From Cricetomys ansorgei (taxonomy: Eukaryota; Chordata; Mammalia; Rodentia; Nesomyidae), in assembly GCA_026225945.1 (NCBI GenBank), contig JAMJFZ010000107.1:50321001-50385000 (forward strand): 64,000 nucleotides of DNA, read 5' to 3'. Shown in pieces: positions 1 to 11,254 of this stretch (the stretch's first letter is position 1; the number at the start of each line of letters is the position of its first letter). The notes below the pieces were generated by a model. That model made no database searches. It was not told the DNA's origin and saw only the letters and a list, made by a program, of their open reading frames with translations. A program made the translations under genes and the position numbers.

Positions 1-1
1 C

Positions 2-712
2 ACAGAAACACTAGTGCACATTTCTGATGAGGACACTGATTCTGACCTACACCTTCCCAGCGATGCACAGATTGTAATTCCCGAAAGACAAGAAAGAGAC
101 AGCCAACATGCTGTCGAAGGAGCAGGCTCCTTCATAAAGACACTGTCCACCATTCAAAGTAACCAAGATTCCCAGAACTCCTGGAGGATGGCTGATGAAG
201 CTGATATGTCTGTAGCAGAAGATGGGGAAAGGAAAGATGTTGATGCTCTAAATAAAAGCCTGGAGCTTTGTAGGGATATAAGTTCAAGTGAGACAAAAGA
301 TGTGTCCAAATTAAATACGTTCAATTCTTTGAATGTGAGAGATATCATACCTGAGACACAACTGCTCGATTCTGCATCAATGGCTCAACAGCGAAGAAAA
401 CCTGACTTCCCTAAAGATGAGAAGGAAAAAAGTAGCCACCATGTAGTAGAAAAAGAGTTCTTGGCTGTTTCTTATGCAGACAGAGGGCTGCCATTATTAA
501 AAGCAGATTGCGGAAGCTGGCTTCTGCAACCTCCTTCCTGCCCTGGTGGAATGTCAGCAGAAAATGACCTGGAGATGAGTGGGTTCTCAGAACATCAAAA
601 CAAAAGCCCTCTCGAGGTCAGCACAGAAGATGACATGCAGTGTTTACACTTAAGGGGCGCAGTGGCCACCCAGGAGACCACAGACAATCAAGTCAGACTT
701 CGCAAAAGAAAG
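2..712 (+). CDS. Dlc1: Dlc1 long-isoform coding exon (3' part; N-terminal extension of the RhoGAP DLC1)
   Basis: DLC1 is a Rho GTPase-activating protein of focal adhesions and a tumour suppressor. Its long isoform (about 1,528 residues in human) carries a unique N-terminal extension, largely encoded by one big exon. The frame is open from base 2 (TETLVHISDEDTDSD) to the donor at 712, giving 237 codons. It matches human long-isoform residues from about 104 to 340: shared anchors are TETLVH, AQQRRKPD, LLQPPSCP, MSAEN and the exon end TDNQVRLRKRK. The protein part is acidic, Ser/Glu-rich and probably disordered; it ends in a basic cluster. SAM, RhoGAP and START domains lie in later exons outside the window. 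The first in-frame ATG/GTG here is not the start, because the exon continues off the left edge. The frame runs a few codons past 712 only by reading into the intron. The match is remembered, not computed, but extends over the whole length. Confidence 0.95.
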
Positions 713-718
713 GTAAGC
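713..718 (+). other. Dlc1: Splice donor of the Dlc1 exon (AAG|GTAAGC)
   Basis: The junction reads AAG|GTAAGC, a consensus U1-type donor. It follows a complete Lys codon at 710-712, so the intron is phase 0. In human DLC1 the protein continues from the same LRKRK residues into EIREDRD, which supports this as the real exon end. Confidence 0.93.
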
Positions 719-1179
719 CTCACACGTAGATCATCTGGCTTTTGAAATGTTGTAAATATCCTTATTTTCATCCTTTAGGAATTTGCTTGGGCTGAAAAAA
801 ACGATGCACAGATGTTTTGTTTTGTTATGTTTTGTTGAAGCTAGTACTATTTTAAAACTATTCACTTGATAAAGCCGTGTAAATATGTACAAATTGACAT
901 GTAATAATGTTACTGTTTCACTAATAATATTGTGACGGCTTGTGGCCCTTTAAAACTATGTTAAACTAGGGCTCATCACGTCTTGCTTTCCTTAGAATCC
1001 AGTGGTCACCGCAGCTCATCACTCTGTAGTTCCTGGCCTTCTGAAAACTGACATGTAATTTTATAAGAAAAACTGCATTGTAGTTAATTTTGCCTCATTT
1101 GCTTACACTTGTTTCGTTTTCCTTTCAAAAAGCATATTTAGACATTTCCAGTCACATTTTTAAAATAACAACAACAACT

Positions 1180-1199
1180 AAAAAAAAAAAAAAAAAAAA
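1180..1199 (+). repeat. A20 homopolymer after (CAA)n
   Basis: Twenty consecutive A follow a short ACAACAACA stretch, about 10 bases upstream of the B2 element. It looks like an old retroposon tail with no recognisable body. Confidence 0.85.
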
Positions 1200-1210
1200 C
1201 CTACAACACG

Positions 1211-1433
1211 GGACAGGTGAAATGGCTCAGAGTTTAAGGGCACAGAGTTCTCTTCCAGAGGACTAGAATTCAGGTCCTGGCACCCATGTTCAGTGGCTCA
1301 TAACTGCCTGAAATTCCAGCTCCAGGGGATCCCATGTATTCTCCAAGCTTCTGTGAGTCCCTGCACCCATATTTACATACCCACATGCAGATGCACACAC
1401 GTCCAGAATTAAAAATAAAATAACTCTTAAAAA
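1211..1433 (+). mobile_element. B2 SINE
   Basis: The body follows the B2 pattern: a tRNA-like head (GAAATGGCTCAGAGTTTAAG), then CTCTTCCAGAGGACTAGAATTCA, a TGGCTCATAACTGCCTG segment and a CA-rich then A-rich 3' end. It is in the same orientation as Dlc1. Confidence 0.85.
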
Positions 1434-2853
1434 TTCAAGCTAACCCTTTTGGTATGAAAAGATAACACCTCACATGTTCTAATATTACTTTAAATGTTGC
1501 GCTAATAAATTCACTATCAATATATACATCATTATGTTTTTGTCCTTGAAAAGAGCCAGTGCATGATATAATTCTTTTCCTACTAAGGTCTCTTTCAACG
1601 GTTCTAGAAACTCTCCTGAGGGAGCTTCCACAGTACAAGGTGTGGAAGTACATGACTGCCGGTTAGCATTGAACTCTTATTGAAGAGTTCAGGCTTCCTT
1701 TATATTTTTTTCTGACAACATAGTACTACATAAACTGATGCAAATCTAACTGACAGTTTCTTCTCCTATCACTCTCCTGTGGCAGGGGAAGAAACCCTGA
1801 AGATCTGAACACCTCATGCAATAAGAAAAAATGTACTTTCCATCTCCTCTCCTCGTGTAATCTTAATCTATAGGTGCACTTTTAATAAAGAGAAAATACA
1901 TGTTTTCAGTTCTGTTTAGCTGGGGATATCCACCTACTATTTGAGGGGAACCTTTCCAACTCTCTTGTTTCCATAAACTGTGGTTTTGTTAACAAACTAG
2001 ATCAGCAATGTGTCACTAGTTTGTTTAAATGACTCAAAGATGTTACAGCCAAAATCAGTATGCCCAGACCAACAGAATATTTTGTGCTTCTTACAAGCAT
2101 TCTCTTCCTTATGTAAGTCATATGCAAATGACAATGCCCTGTGAAGTTACTATGAATAGAATGGTCAGGTCACATTTCCAGAAATCTCCATATGTCCTAT
2201 CAAAATCTGTTGGATAGAATGCATTAATAACACAAGAAAATAATTAACTGACTTATGACATGGCTCCCTAAAATTAGACAAATCTGGTCCAACTGCCAAC
2301 AGACACATTAAACATTCTTGCAACATATGCTCATGGTTGGACATCGATATCAATATGAGGAATGCTGGAAGGAATCTGCTCTCTGACATACTGGTAAAGG
2401 CTACACTTTGGAAACTGTAGTTATATCTCATTTGCAAGTTCTAATTTAAATTTTCTACTTCAAACATTTCAATATGCCAAAGTGTTGCAACATTATTGGC
2501 TGAAATGCTTACTTTGACATTACAACCTTCTGGCATACCTTGGAATGAGCAAATTAAATGCAAACACTTAGGTTCAAATGGTGTTATAAAAAATATGGCT
2601 AGGATGAAAATCATTACAATTAATGTGCAATAATTTTTGTGTTATGTGTTATAATGAGTGCTAAATAACTATAAATTGAAGATTATCTCAAATTGTACCA
2701 AAATAACCAAATGTATATACAAGAACAACATGTATGGAAATATTCATTGTTTCCTGTAACTAAAAACTAAAAGAAACAGCCTAAATTTGGATGAATATAT
2801 TTAAATATTATGAATTATATGGAAATCTATAAAGCCACTAAAAGACTTGGAGT
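1434..2853. other. Intronic stretch, nothing recognised
   Basis: AT-rich single-copy-looking sequence. Short open frames on both strands are of chance length, and I see no repeat, splice-site pair or conserved motif. Confidence 0.6.
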
Positions 2854-3087
2854 GAGGAGCTTATAGAGATGGTTCAAAAAGTGCTTACTGTACAAGCAGA
2901 AAGGATTGAGTTTGATTTCCTGGAACACCCATAAAAAGCTGGGTGTGGAGAGCCACACCTGTAATCCCAGCTCTCATGGGCCAGAGACAGTAAGATCTGT
3001 GAGCTTGCTAGCCAGCTATTCTACCTGGCTAGTGGTACGCTCCAGGTTCAATGACAGACCCTGTCTCAAAAAATAAGATGGAGATTT

Positions 3088-3307
3088 GGGACTGGAGAGA
3101 ACGCTCAGGGCTACAGCCACTGCCTTCTTTATTTAGGGGACATGTGTTCAATTCCCAGCACCCACGTAGAGTCTCACAACCATCTTTAACTCCTTTTCTA
3201 GTGGATTCAATGTCTTCTTCCAGCTTCCGTGGACACCAGTCGTGTACTTGGTGCGCATACATACATGCGAGCGTAGACCTCTACACACAAAATAAAGTTA
3301 AAAAAAA
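3088..3307 (+). mobile_element. B2 SINE nested in the B3, with target-site duplication
   Basis: A B2 body (GACTGGAGAGAACGCTCAGGG ... CAATTCCCAGCACCCACGTAG) ends in AATAAAGTTAAAAAAAAA. It is flanked by AAGATGGAGATTT (3075-3087) and AAGATGGAAATTG (3308-3320), a target-site duplication with one internal mismatch. This proves insertion into the older B3. Confidence 0.82.
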
Positions 3308-3388
3308 AAGATGGAAATTGACAGAGGAAACCACTCAGTTTCAACCTCTGGCCTCCACGTACATGCATGACCTTAAACTCATGCGTGA

Positions 3389-3431
3389 ACACACACACGC
3401 ACACACACGCACACACACGCACACACACACG
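3389..3431 (+). repeat. (CA)n with periodic CG interruptions
   Basis: ACACACACGC units repeat with a 10-base period at the end of the B3. It is the SINE's CA-rich tail. Confidence 0.85.
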
Positions 3432-3553
3432 TAAAAGATGAAGTGAAAATCATACCTATAATTTTGCTTATCTGGAAAAAATAATGGCAAATTAGTAGTG
3501 TATTCCAGTTTTAGTGAATATATATTTATATATTTAGAATAGGTAAAACTATA

Positions 3554-3926
3554 TATCTTGTCCCTGTCCTATTGCTGTGAAGAAACATAATAACTAAGGC
3601 AACTATTATGAAAAAATGTATTTAATGGGGGGTTTGTTTGCAGTTGCAGAGATTGGGCCCATTATTATCATGGTGGAGAATATGGCAACAAGCAAGCAGG
3701 CGTGAGATCAGTAGCTAAGATCTACATCCTGATGCATAGGCAGAGAGAGAGAGCCTGGGGTTAGCATAGGCTTTTGAAATCTCAAAGCTCACCCCCAGTG
3801 ACACACTTCCTCCAGCAAGGTCACACCTCCTATTCCTTCTAATCATTTCAAATAGTGCCAAATATCTGATGACTAAACACTCAAATCTATGAGCCTACAG
3901 TTGCCATTCCTCTCCAAACTGCCACA
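3554..3926 (-). mobile_element. MaLR-type LTR (ORR1/MT class), left copy
   Basis: Read on the - strand it begins TGTGGCAGTTTGGAGAGG, includes the segment matching CTTCCTCCAGCAAGG on +, and ends near ..CAATAGGACAGGGACAAG. The same layout recurs at 5482-5845 in the same orientation. On the - strand it is preceded by a purine-rich run (GCAAGAGAGTAGAG) that looks like a polypurine tract, so this is the element's 3' LTR. Confidence 0.7.
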
Positions 3927-5262
3927 CTCTACTCTCTTGCGGCCAGAGGCGTATAACCATATCATAATGCAAAATCCATCTAGTCTAACTTCAACAGTTC
4001 CCATGGTCTGACAATCTTAACACTGCTTAAAAGTCCAATGTCCATAATCCCTCAGAGACTCATGACAGTCTCCTAACCATAACCCCTGTAAAATAAAAAA
4101 GCAAAAGGCATATCACATACTTCCAACAAATAATGGCACAAAATATACATTACCATTACAAAATGGAGGAAAGGGGGCAGAGCGAGGAAACACTGGACAA
4201 AGACAGACTGAAAAACAGCAGAGCAAATTCCAAATTCTGTATCTCCATGTTTAATGTTAAAATTCTCTCCAGATCTCAAACTACTTTCATCTTTGTTGAG
4301 TTCAACACACTTTTCTCTCTTAGGCTGGTTCTATGCCTAGCTTGCAGCTCTTTTTAGCAAGTATCCCATGACTCTGGCATCTCCAACATTTTAAGGTCTC
4401 CAGTGAAATCCAGGCTTCACCCTCACAGCTCTGTACAATGGGCCTCCATGCAGGGACACCCGTGACATACAGCTGGCCTCAGTGGCTTTCCATAACCTTG
4501 GAGGAAGATTCCACCACACCTTTCTTGCATACTGGATTTAAAGACAGAACCACATGCATAAGCTGCCAAGTTCTGCTGCATTATGGAGCAGGAACTTGGC
4601 CTCCTGTCCATTTACATTTGTATAAGCTCTCTGTGATTGATGGTTTCCTTCACTGCTAAGTCTTTCTTTAATTCATTTTCCCAAGCTGGAAGCTTAATTG
4701 GGGGAGGTCTTGTCCTGTTGTCCCCAGTCCTTTTTTTCCATTTAGCATCAGGCTTTTCTTTAAGCTTTTACCTCCCTGAGCACTGGACTTAACTCCATTA
4801 CACTTCCTGGTGCTCCTTTTCTTCTCTGCACATTTTGTATTTCTTTTTGTCCAAATTGCTCCTTTTCATTATAGATCTGCATAAGAGTGATTACACTAAT
4901 AACCACAGGACACAGTCAATATTAGGCTGTCTTGAAATCTCCTCTGCCAAAGCCAAAACACTTCAATTTAGCCTCAAGCAGATTTTTTAGGACAAGGGCA
5001 AAAAGCAATCACATTCTTTGCCAAAATATTACAAGAATGGTTTCAAGGCCACTTACTAATATTTTCCCCTCTGACACTTCTTGTGTTGGGCCCCTACTCT
5101 CCACACTGCCCTCAGCACCACTTTTCTTGCTCCTTCTAGGATGGTCCATTAAGCCCCACTTAAAACGACAATTGCTTTTCTAGTCCAAAGTCTCAAAGTC
5201 CACATTCCACTAACAAGAGGCATGGTCAGGCCTGTCACAGCAATACCTCAGTCCATGTAACC
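3927..5262 (-). mobile_element. MaLR internal region (non-coding)
   Basis: The sequence between two matching LTRs corresponds to the non-coding internal part of a non-autonomous MaLR element. Recognisable pieces include CATATCATAATGCAAAATCC and GGCCTCCATGCAGGGACACC, familiar from other rodent copies. The short open frames here (4073-4279, 4133-4357, 4438-4659, 4932-5183) are incidental; no gag or pol homology is visible. Confidence 0.65.
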
Positions 5263-5274
5263 AACTTCTATCTT

Positions 5275-5475
5275 GGTTTATTTTTTGGTTTTCTGTTTTG
5301 TTTTGTTTGTTTTTGCTTTGTTTTGTTTTGTCAAGACAGAGTTTCTTTGTTGTAACTCTGGCTGTCCTGGAATTCACTCTGTAGACCAGGCTGTCCTCAA
5401 ACTCAACAGAGATCCGTCTGCCTCTGCCTCCCTAGTGCTGGGATGAAAGGCATGTACTGCCACCACCACCTGGCA
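5275..5475 (-). mobile_element. B1 SINE at the MaLR internal/LTR junction
   Basis: On + the element reads T-rich tail, CAAGACAGAGTTTC, then TTGTAACTCTGGCTGTCCTGG, and ends CACCACCACCTGGC, so the B1 is on -. Perfect 12-base duplications AACTTCTATCTT flank it at 5263-5274 and 5476-5487. It carries the TTGTAAC variant discussed in the findings. Confidence 0.9.
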
Positions 5476-5481
5476 AACTTC

Positions 5482-5845
5482 TATCTTAGTCATTGTTCTT
5501 TTGCTGTGAGGAGACACCATGACCAAGGCAACTCTTACGAAATAAATAATTTAATTGGGGGGTGTGAGGGAGGCTGGTTTACAGTTTCAGAGGTTTAGTC
5601 CATTATCATCATGGTGGGGAGCATGGTAACATGCAGGTAGATCTTGGAGCAGTAGCTGGAAGCCACACCTCAATGTAGCAACTGAGGCAGAGAGAGAAAC
5701 CTCAAAGCCCAACCTCGGTGACATTCTTCCTCCAGCAAGTCCAGACCTACTTCAACAAGGCCACACCTCTTAATTTTCCTAATACTTTCAAATAGTGCCA
5801 TTCCCAGGTGGCTAAGCCTATGGGGGACTTCTTATTCAAACCCCA
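5482..5845 (-). mobile_element. MaLR-type LTR, right copy (5' LTR of the - strand element)
   Basis: It begins TATCTTAGTCATTG on + and runs through ACACCATGACCAAGGCAACT, CATCATGGTGGGGAGCATGG and CTTCCTCCAGCAAG to TTCAAACCCCA, paralleling 3554-3926. No convincing 5-base target duplication remains (CTATA versus TACTG). Confidence 0.7.
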
Positions 5846-6412
5846 TACTGAAGATAGAAGAATAAACTCTCCATAACTGAATAGAATATGCTGAATATCT
5901 TTTAGGTAGACACACGGTGGCATCAGTTAATTGAATGAGTAGAATTAGAGAGGTAAAAGGAGAAATTTTTCAATTTGAATCCTATATGCTTCTTATAGAT
6001 GATGGATTTATGACTGAAATGAATACAATAAAGTACACAGATAAAATGTATTATAAATATGATTATTTGGAACATTTTGTGCGTATATCATAATTATTTA
6101 TGAAAATGAAAGCAAAAATTTAAAGATTTTCAAAATGGCAATGAGAATTCTAATTGAATCTTGAATTATAATGTCGGTGCTCAGTGTTGCTAGTTTAAGA
6201 GAGAAGCCTCTGTGTATGTGGGAGGGTTGTGTGTGTGTAGGGTTATGTGGGAGGGTAGTTATATGTGGAGGCTGGATATGTGTGTTTAGTGGGGCATTAT
6301 GCGCATTATGCACTAGGCTGTAAAAGCCAGAGCTTTATATATGCTAGTTAAGCATCTTACAACTGAGTTCTATTTCCAATCTTTTAAAAAACAAACAACT
6401 AAAACATTTGTT
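5846..6412. other. Intronic stretch with a G/T-rich segment
   Basis: AT-rich and unrecognised, apart from a G/T-rich low-complexity segment at about 6210-6300 with repeated GTGGGAGGGTTGTGTGTG-like pieces. No gene signal. Confidence 0.6.
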
Positions 6413-6533
6413 TTGAGACAGGGTCTCTCTGAGTTGGCCCAGGCTGAACTGGAATTCACTATATAGCTCAGGCAGGCCTCAAACTTGCAATCTTCCCGCT
6501 TCTGGATAGCTGGGATTAGAAGTCTGTACCACA
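6413..6533 (-). mobile_element. Old B1-related SINE
   Basis: On + it reads GAGACAGGGTCTCTCTGAGT..CCAGGCTGAACTGGAATTCAC..CTGGGATTAGAAGTCTGTACCACA, the reverse complement of a diverged B1. No duplication found. Confidence 0.7.
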
Positions 6534-7961
6534 GGGTTTACTGAGAACAGTGTTTGCAGGGACACACGGAAGCCACATGTTCATGTCTATGCAATGTTAG
6601 GTGCCAGATATCAGAGAGAGTTTGCTAACCAGTCTATCTGGTCAAAACTGCTTCTCAGTCATGGCACAGCATGCAAAGAGAGGTTGGAAATGTGAATAGA
6701 CTGCAAGATGATGTGAAGTTGAGAACTTTAATCCTTAATTGATTGCCAAATACGAATACCAAATTCTTCGTTGAATTTTTAGGCATAGATTTCTTTCACT
6801 GAGATATAATCCATATTTTAAGACTGAAATTAAAAACAACAAGAACAACAAAACAGTAAAATCGAGGCTGCAAGATCCATCAGTCTGCAGGGGGCATTGG
6901 AACAGGCCTGAAATGCCCCCACTTGGGAGACTGATACAGAAAGATAGGAGATATGAAGGTATGAAGGTAGCTTTTATTGTACCATAAGATCCTGTCTCAA
7001 GGAACAAAGCAAAAGAAAAACAAACAAATGAGCAATCTCCTGAATACATTGCCTGGTGCTCCTCTGGGCATGCTGTGCTTTGTGTCTACATCATCACTCT
7101 CCGAAACCTGTAAAGTGTGGCAGCCATTCACTATTTTACATGACTGTCTTTGTCCAATCCAGGATTGTGCAATCTTTGCACAATCTGCTTGTGACAATCC
7201 AGGATGGACACACACGCATTTATAAGCAGTCTCCTTTACAGTGGATATCTGCAGTGTATCTGCAGCATACCTAACCAATGAGCTTTTAAACTAATAATAT
7301 ACTTTTGAGCTAAAATTTGTTGAAATAGTTCAATGAAATTGAAATTGAAACCACAGAAATTAAAGAGAAACCAAGAGGATTGCAAGTGGACATTAGTGAA
7401 TGGGCCACATGGCCATGTGCTGTATGATTAGGGCCTTACGGCCTTGGCTGAGGCCCTGGGCTGAGACAGCTGCTTAAAAGCAGTTCTCATAGATACATTC
7501 CAAGGCAGTCTGGAGGCGGGAGACAGCCTAAGAAGTGGTCTCCTAAACCAAAAGATATGTGAAGACTGGAAAAGACGCAGGGAAAGATTTGAGGTTAGAG
7601 GTTTTTCAAAAGCTAGTGCTATTTGTCATTGATGGTGGCTTACTAATTAAAGAGTCCCAAGTTCCATCTACCATGAAGCATTTAAGTATATGCCAAACTT
7701 CTGAATAATATTATAGCTAAAGAGATTGATGAAATATACTATATGAAGTGTAGCATACTTATATGAGACATAAGCCATACTACAAAACAGGATAAACTGC
7801 AAAAAGTATTGCAAAAATTATAATTTTTAGATGACACCAGTACTCAGTTCCAAGAAACTCCCTCAATCCAACAACAAAGTAGCTTTGACTTTGGAATTCT
7901 TGGTGTGTATCATGACTTATTACAATAAGCCATGTATAATACCTTATTAAAGGCATATAAG
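6534..7961. other. Intronic stretch; possible SINE relic at 6918-7025
   Basis: ACTTGGGAGACTGATACAGAAAGATAGGAG followed by GATCCTGTCTCAAGGAACA resembles a badly decayed B1/B4-type SINE at 6918-7025. The rest is unrecognised AT-rich sequence. Confidence 0.45.
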
Positions 7962-8047
7962 CCCTTGATAGACTAAGGCAAAAAGATTGCTGTGGGGTAC
8001 ATTATGACTTCTGAGCCAGCCTGGGCTACAGTGATACCAGGTCTCAA
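7962..8047 (+). mobile_element. Truncated B1/B4-like SINE fragment
   Basis: AGATTGCTGTGGGGTACATTATG..GAGCCAGCCTGGGCTACAGTGATACCAGGTCTCAAAAAG matches the 3' half of a B1-related SINE, immediately upstream of a B3. Confidence 0.5.
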
Positions 8048-8055
8048 AAAGAGTT

Positions 8056-8592
8056 TGACTGAGGAGATATGTCAGTCAATAAAGTGGTTGCTGAACAAGT
8101 ATGAGGACCTGGGTTCCATCCCTAGAGAATCAGGTGTACACTTTCAGTGTTAGGGTAGGTGGAGACTGACTGATCCCAGGGACTCATAGCTAGCAGCCTA
8201 GCATTCTTGCTGAGCTCCAGGCTAGTGATACGGTGTCATATCTAAAAACATCAAGGCGGAAATTGTCAAGATGGTTAGGAAGGTAAAGTCTGAAAAGCTG
8301 AGTTATATGCCCCTGTCCTACATAATGGAAGGAGAAATTCAACTCCACAAAGTGTCCTCTGATTCATTTGTACATGTATATACACGTATACATAAATACA
8401 AAACATGTAAAAATAAATTAATTTAAATAAAAAGTGAGCCATTCCTCAAAAATGATCCCTGAGAACACCTGTAAGTGATCTATGACCTACACATACTCTC
8501 CTTCACATATATATGTGCATATGCTTACACACATCTGCACCTGCATGAATACAGGCTTATTCACATACATGTACAGACACAAAAGATAAAGA
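8056..8592 (+). mobile_element. B3 SINE, split by a B2-type SINE
   Basis: The head and core (GAGGAGATATGTCAGTCAAT..GCTGAACAAGTATGAGGACCTGG) run to about 8262. The 3' part resumes at about 8450 (GATCCCTGAGAACACCTG, then TGACCTACACATAC and a CA/TA-rich tail). This is the same architecture as the nest at 2.85-3.43 kb. Confidence 0.65.
8263..8445 (+). mobile_element. B2-type SINE nested in the B3
   Basis: GTCAAGATGGTTAGGAAGGTAAAG, GGAAGGAGAAATTCAACTCC and CAAAGTGTCCTCTGATTC form the body, with an A/T-rich end (AAAAATAAATTAATTTAAAT). Duplications could not be resolved. Confidence 0.6.
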
Positions 8593-10146
8593 TAAAATCC
8601 AAACTAATTTTAGGATCTAACGTTTTAACCTCTATTATTGAGACTTAGGCCTGACCAATGTCATTAAAAGCCAGAACAAGAAAGGTTCAGCAACTATTTT
8701 ACATGTCCATGACAGCTGAGTACCAGCAGGAATAAGCAAGTATTTGGCTCTGTATTTTCCAATTGCCAGGCCTCTTTGATCTATCTTCTTCCCTTTCTTA
8801 AATCTTCATCATAGTCAGACCATAAGGACAGGGAAATGATGGACAGTGGCTGCACCCTTGTATACAGAAGGACCTGGAAAAAAGATTCGTATCTTTTGTC
8901 TCAGAGTTTAAGGTTAGAATTTAGTTACATGCCTATATTAAGCGATCAGGAGGCTGAGAATTAGAGTCTGTGCTATGAAAAAAATATGTTTACCTAAAAC
9001 TCTATTATCAAGAAAGAACTATAATATTTAGATTGAGGGATAACCATAGACATCTTGAGGAATATCATCTAATATTAATAGAGTCCAGTACATCACAGCA
9101 CATTGTAAAAAGAATAACAGCTTACATATGTATTCTGCTGCATTCTACTTATATGTGTGGTACTTTAACTTCATACTGCATCCTACCTTTCTACGTCAAA
9201 AAAACTGTATCATTTGTTAAAGTGATATTGATCAAATGCCACAGTATTTCTTATAGAAAATCCATCGAAGAGCAAAACTCACCATACATACTGTGCTTTA
9301 AATGTTTGTGAAATATAATATGTAAATTAGTTTAGATTGATAGAAAATGAAATGTGCACTTGAAAATATGCATAAATTTGGCCAAAGCATATCCATCTCT
9401 CAAATGTCATTGTCTTTTCTGTCTCCTAAATGTCCATATGAGAGATTTGCAGTAATGGAAATGTCACATGGACCAACAAATGACACACAGAGGACAGTGA
9501 ATTGTGCAAGTCATGGGCTGGATCAAAATATGTGGCTAACTGCACAAATTGAAAGAAATGGAATGTTGGAATAAAATTAAAGCCACAAAGATAGTTAAAC
9601 CAAGGTCCAAGCTAAGGTGACAAAATATATTGAGTGAAAGGAGGATTAGGGGAAGGATTAAAATTTGTGAATGGGTTTTATCTCAATTGACAAAGAAGCA
9701 ATGATGGTTAATCTGTAGACAATGTCATAATAAGAGTATGATTTTACATTAAAGTCAGGTTGGCTTTAAAGACAGATATGTTAATCAGATTGTATTCCAT
9801 GAATCTCTGTAACTTAAAATCTGTAGTGTACTCTAGGTCAAGGATTGCCATTGATAATGGAAAGTCATTATTAAAAGTAATTGGGTGCAGATAGATGAAA
9901 TATTCCTGTGAGAATTCTTCACCTGTTGTGTCTAGCTGGTTCTGTGTTTTGTGGAGCCGTGTTCGACTATCAAATGATTTCATAACTGGAGAGTCAAATA
10001 TATTTGCAGATGGCTGGAGCTCAAATATATTGTCTCATCACAAATATGATTGTAAAACCAACTAAAATTATGAAAACAGTTATATGATAAAGAAATCACT
10101 AAATACAGCCTGGTAAATTCAGTGAATAACCAATGTTTAGCGGAGA
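8593..10146. other. Intronic stretch, nothing recognised
   Basis: About 1.5 kb of AT-rich sequence without recognisable repeats. Open frames at 9033-9311, 9347-9574 and 9744-9983 are of chance length and show no splice context or homology I know. Confidence 0.55.
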
Positions 10147-10345
10147 GTGGATGTGTGTACTAACTACACCATCAGCAGCCACAGAGCAAGGGTCCTAATG
10201 CTGCCTGTCATAGAGTTCCTTAAATCCTTGGGGGAAGTTCAAGCAGGGCTTCTGTTTGCTAACATACAAAGCTGTCACTGAATGGAGAAAATTGAAGTAA
10301 GAAAGAGAAAGAGAAAGTGGGTAGAAAACGATGAAAAGGGAAGTC
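10147..10345 (+). repeat. Unidentified dispersed repeat, copy 1
   Basis: It shares a collinear pattern with 11879-12062: GTACTAACTACACCATCAGC, then TTCCTTAAATC, GTTCAAGCAG, AGCTGTCACTGAATGGAG, AAAGAGAAAGTGGGTA. The family is not recognised. It may be an old LTR or part of one. Confidence 0.65.
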
Positions 10346-10664
10346 GGGTGAGAGAGGAAATAAAAGAGGGTGAGCTAAAATGGGACACTAAAGAAAACAC
10401 TGGCTGATTGCATGAAAAAGAATACAAGTCCTTATATACAAAAAAATATAATTCTCAGAAGGCTGAGACAGGATTCCATGTCAACCCAAAGGTATGGTGA
10501 TCTCCAGCAGAAGTTTAGTGAAGAGTCAATGAAAATGAGGCTGGTTCCACTAATGACAAAGACAGGTAAATAACATTCTACACCAGGTTCTTTGATGGCC
10601 ACAGCCAGCTTACATGGGCTGCTTCTTTATCCAGTAAACTTACATTCAGCATATTCAAATGCTT

Positions 10665-10925
10665 TGGAGTCTTTTAACATTTTAAATACTATAATATATT
10701 ACTCCTTCCTTTTCCTCCCTCCACATCCTCCAATATACCCCTCCTTGCTCTCTTTCATATCATAGCCTCTTTTTTCCATTGTTTATTGTCATGGACTATA
10801 TGTGACATATATATATATATGTAATCCAAAATGTATACTACAACTTGCTCAGTCTGTATGTTACTTGCGTATATGTTTTAAGAACTGACCATTTGATATT
10901 GGAATCTTTTTGAGTGGAGAAACAT
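10665..10925 (-). mobile_element. Probable rodent L1 3'-end fragment
   Basis: On + it reads TACTCCTTCCTTTTCCTCC, CTCCTTGCTCTCTTTCATAT, CTTGCTCAGTCTGTATGTTAC and AACTGACCATTTGATATTGG, which resembles antisense rodent L1 3'-UTR sequence. It contains a short (TA)n at 10807-10821. Confidence 0.5.
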
Positions 10926-11254
10926 CCTCTAATTTCCCTCCAAAGTTAGTTGTTCCACTCTCTCTGCACCCATATGTGAGTCTTTCTAAACATAATGTAT
11001 ACATTCTTCCTATAGTCTCATTATAACATAATGGACCACAAATTCATTGAAATTCCTTCTAGGCCATCATTGCTTACTACAACATAGCTCATTTGGGGAA
11101 GATAATCAACCTTACCTTTGCAACATCCATCCGGTGCTTAGAACCTGCCCATAAATGATTGAATCAGTGAATTCCTTACCGTGATAATGATTTTCAGAAA
11201 AAGTATATTACCTTTGAAATGCCCACCTTACAAAAAGCCTGAAAAAATTAAAAA

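Larger units (their letters stand above)
2854..3431 (+). mobile_element. B3 SINE, split by a B2 insertion
   Basis: The 5' part (about 2854-3087) has the B3 head and the GCTGGGTGTGG..CACACCTGTAATCCCAGC core, ending in GACCCTGTCTCAAAAAATAAG. After the inserted B2 the B3 resumes at about 3308 with ACCTCTGGCCTCCACGTACATGCATG and ends in a CA-rich tail (3389-3431). Confidence 0.8.

Noticed and set aside
14..745. Treating the left-edge frame as a complete 243-residue gene starting at GTG 14
   Set aside because: The frame is open to the window edge and continues past a consensus donor at 713. The match to long-isoform DLC1 shows it is an internal part of a spliced gene.
4073..5183. Several short frames in 4.0-5.2 kb as a retroviral gene remnant
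   Set aside because: The interior of MaLR elements is non-coding, and no gag, protease or polymerase motif is visible.
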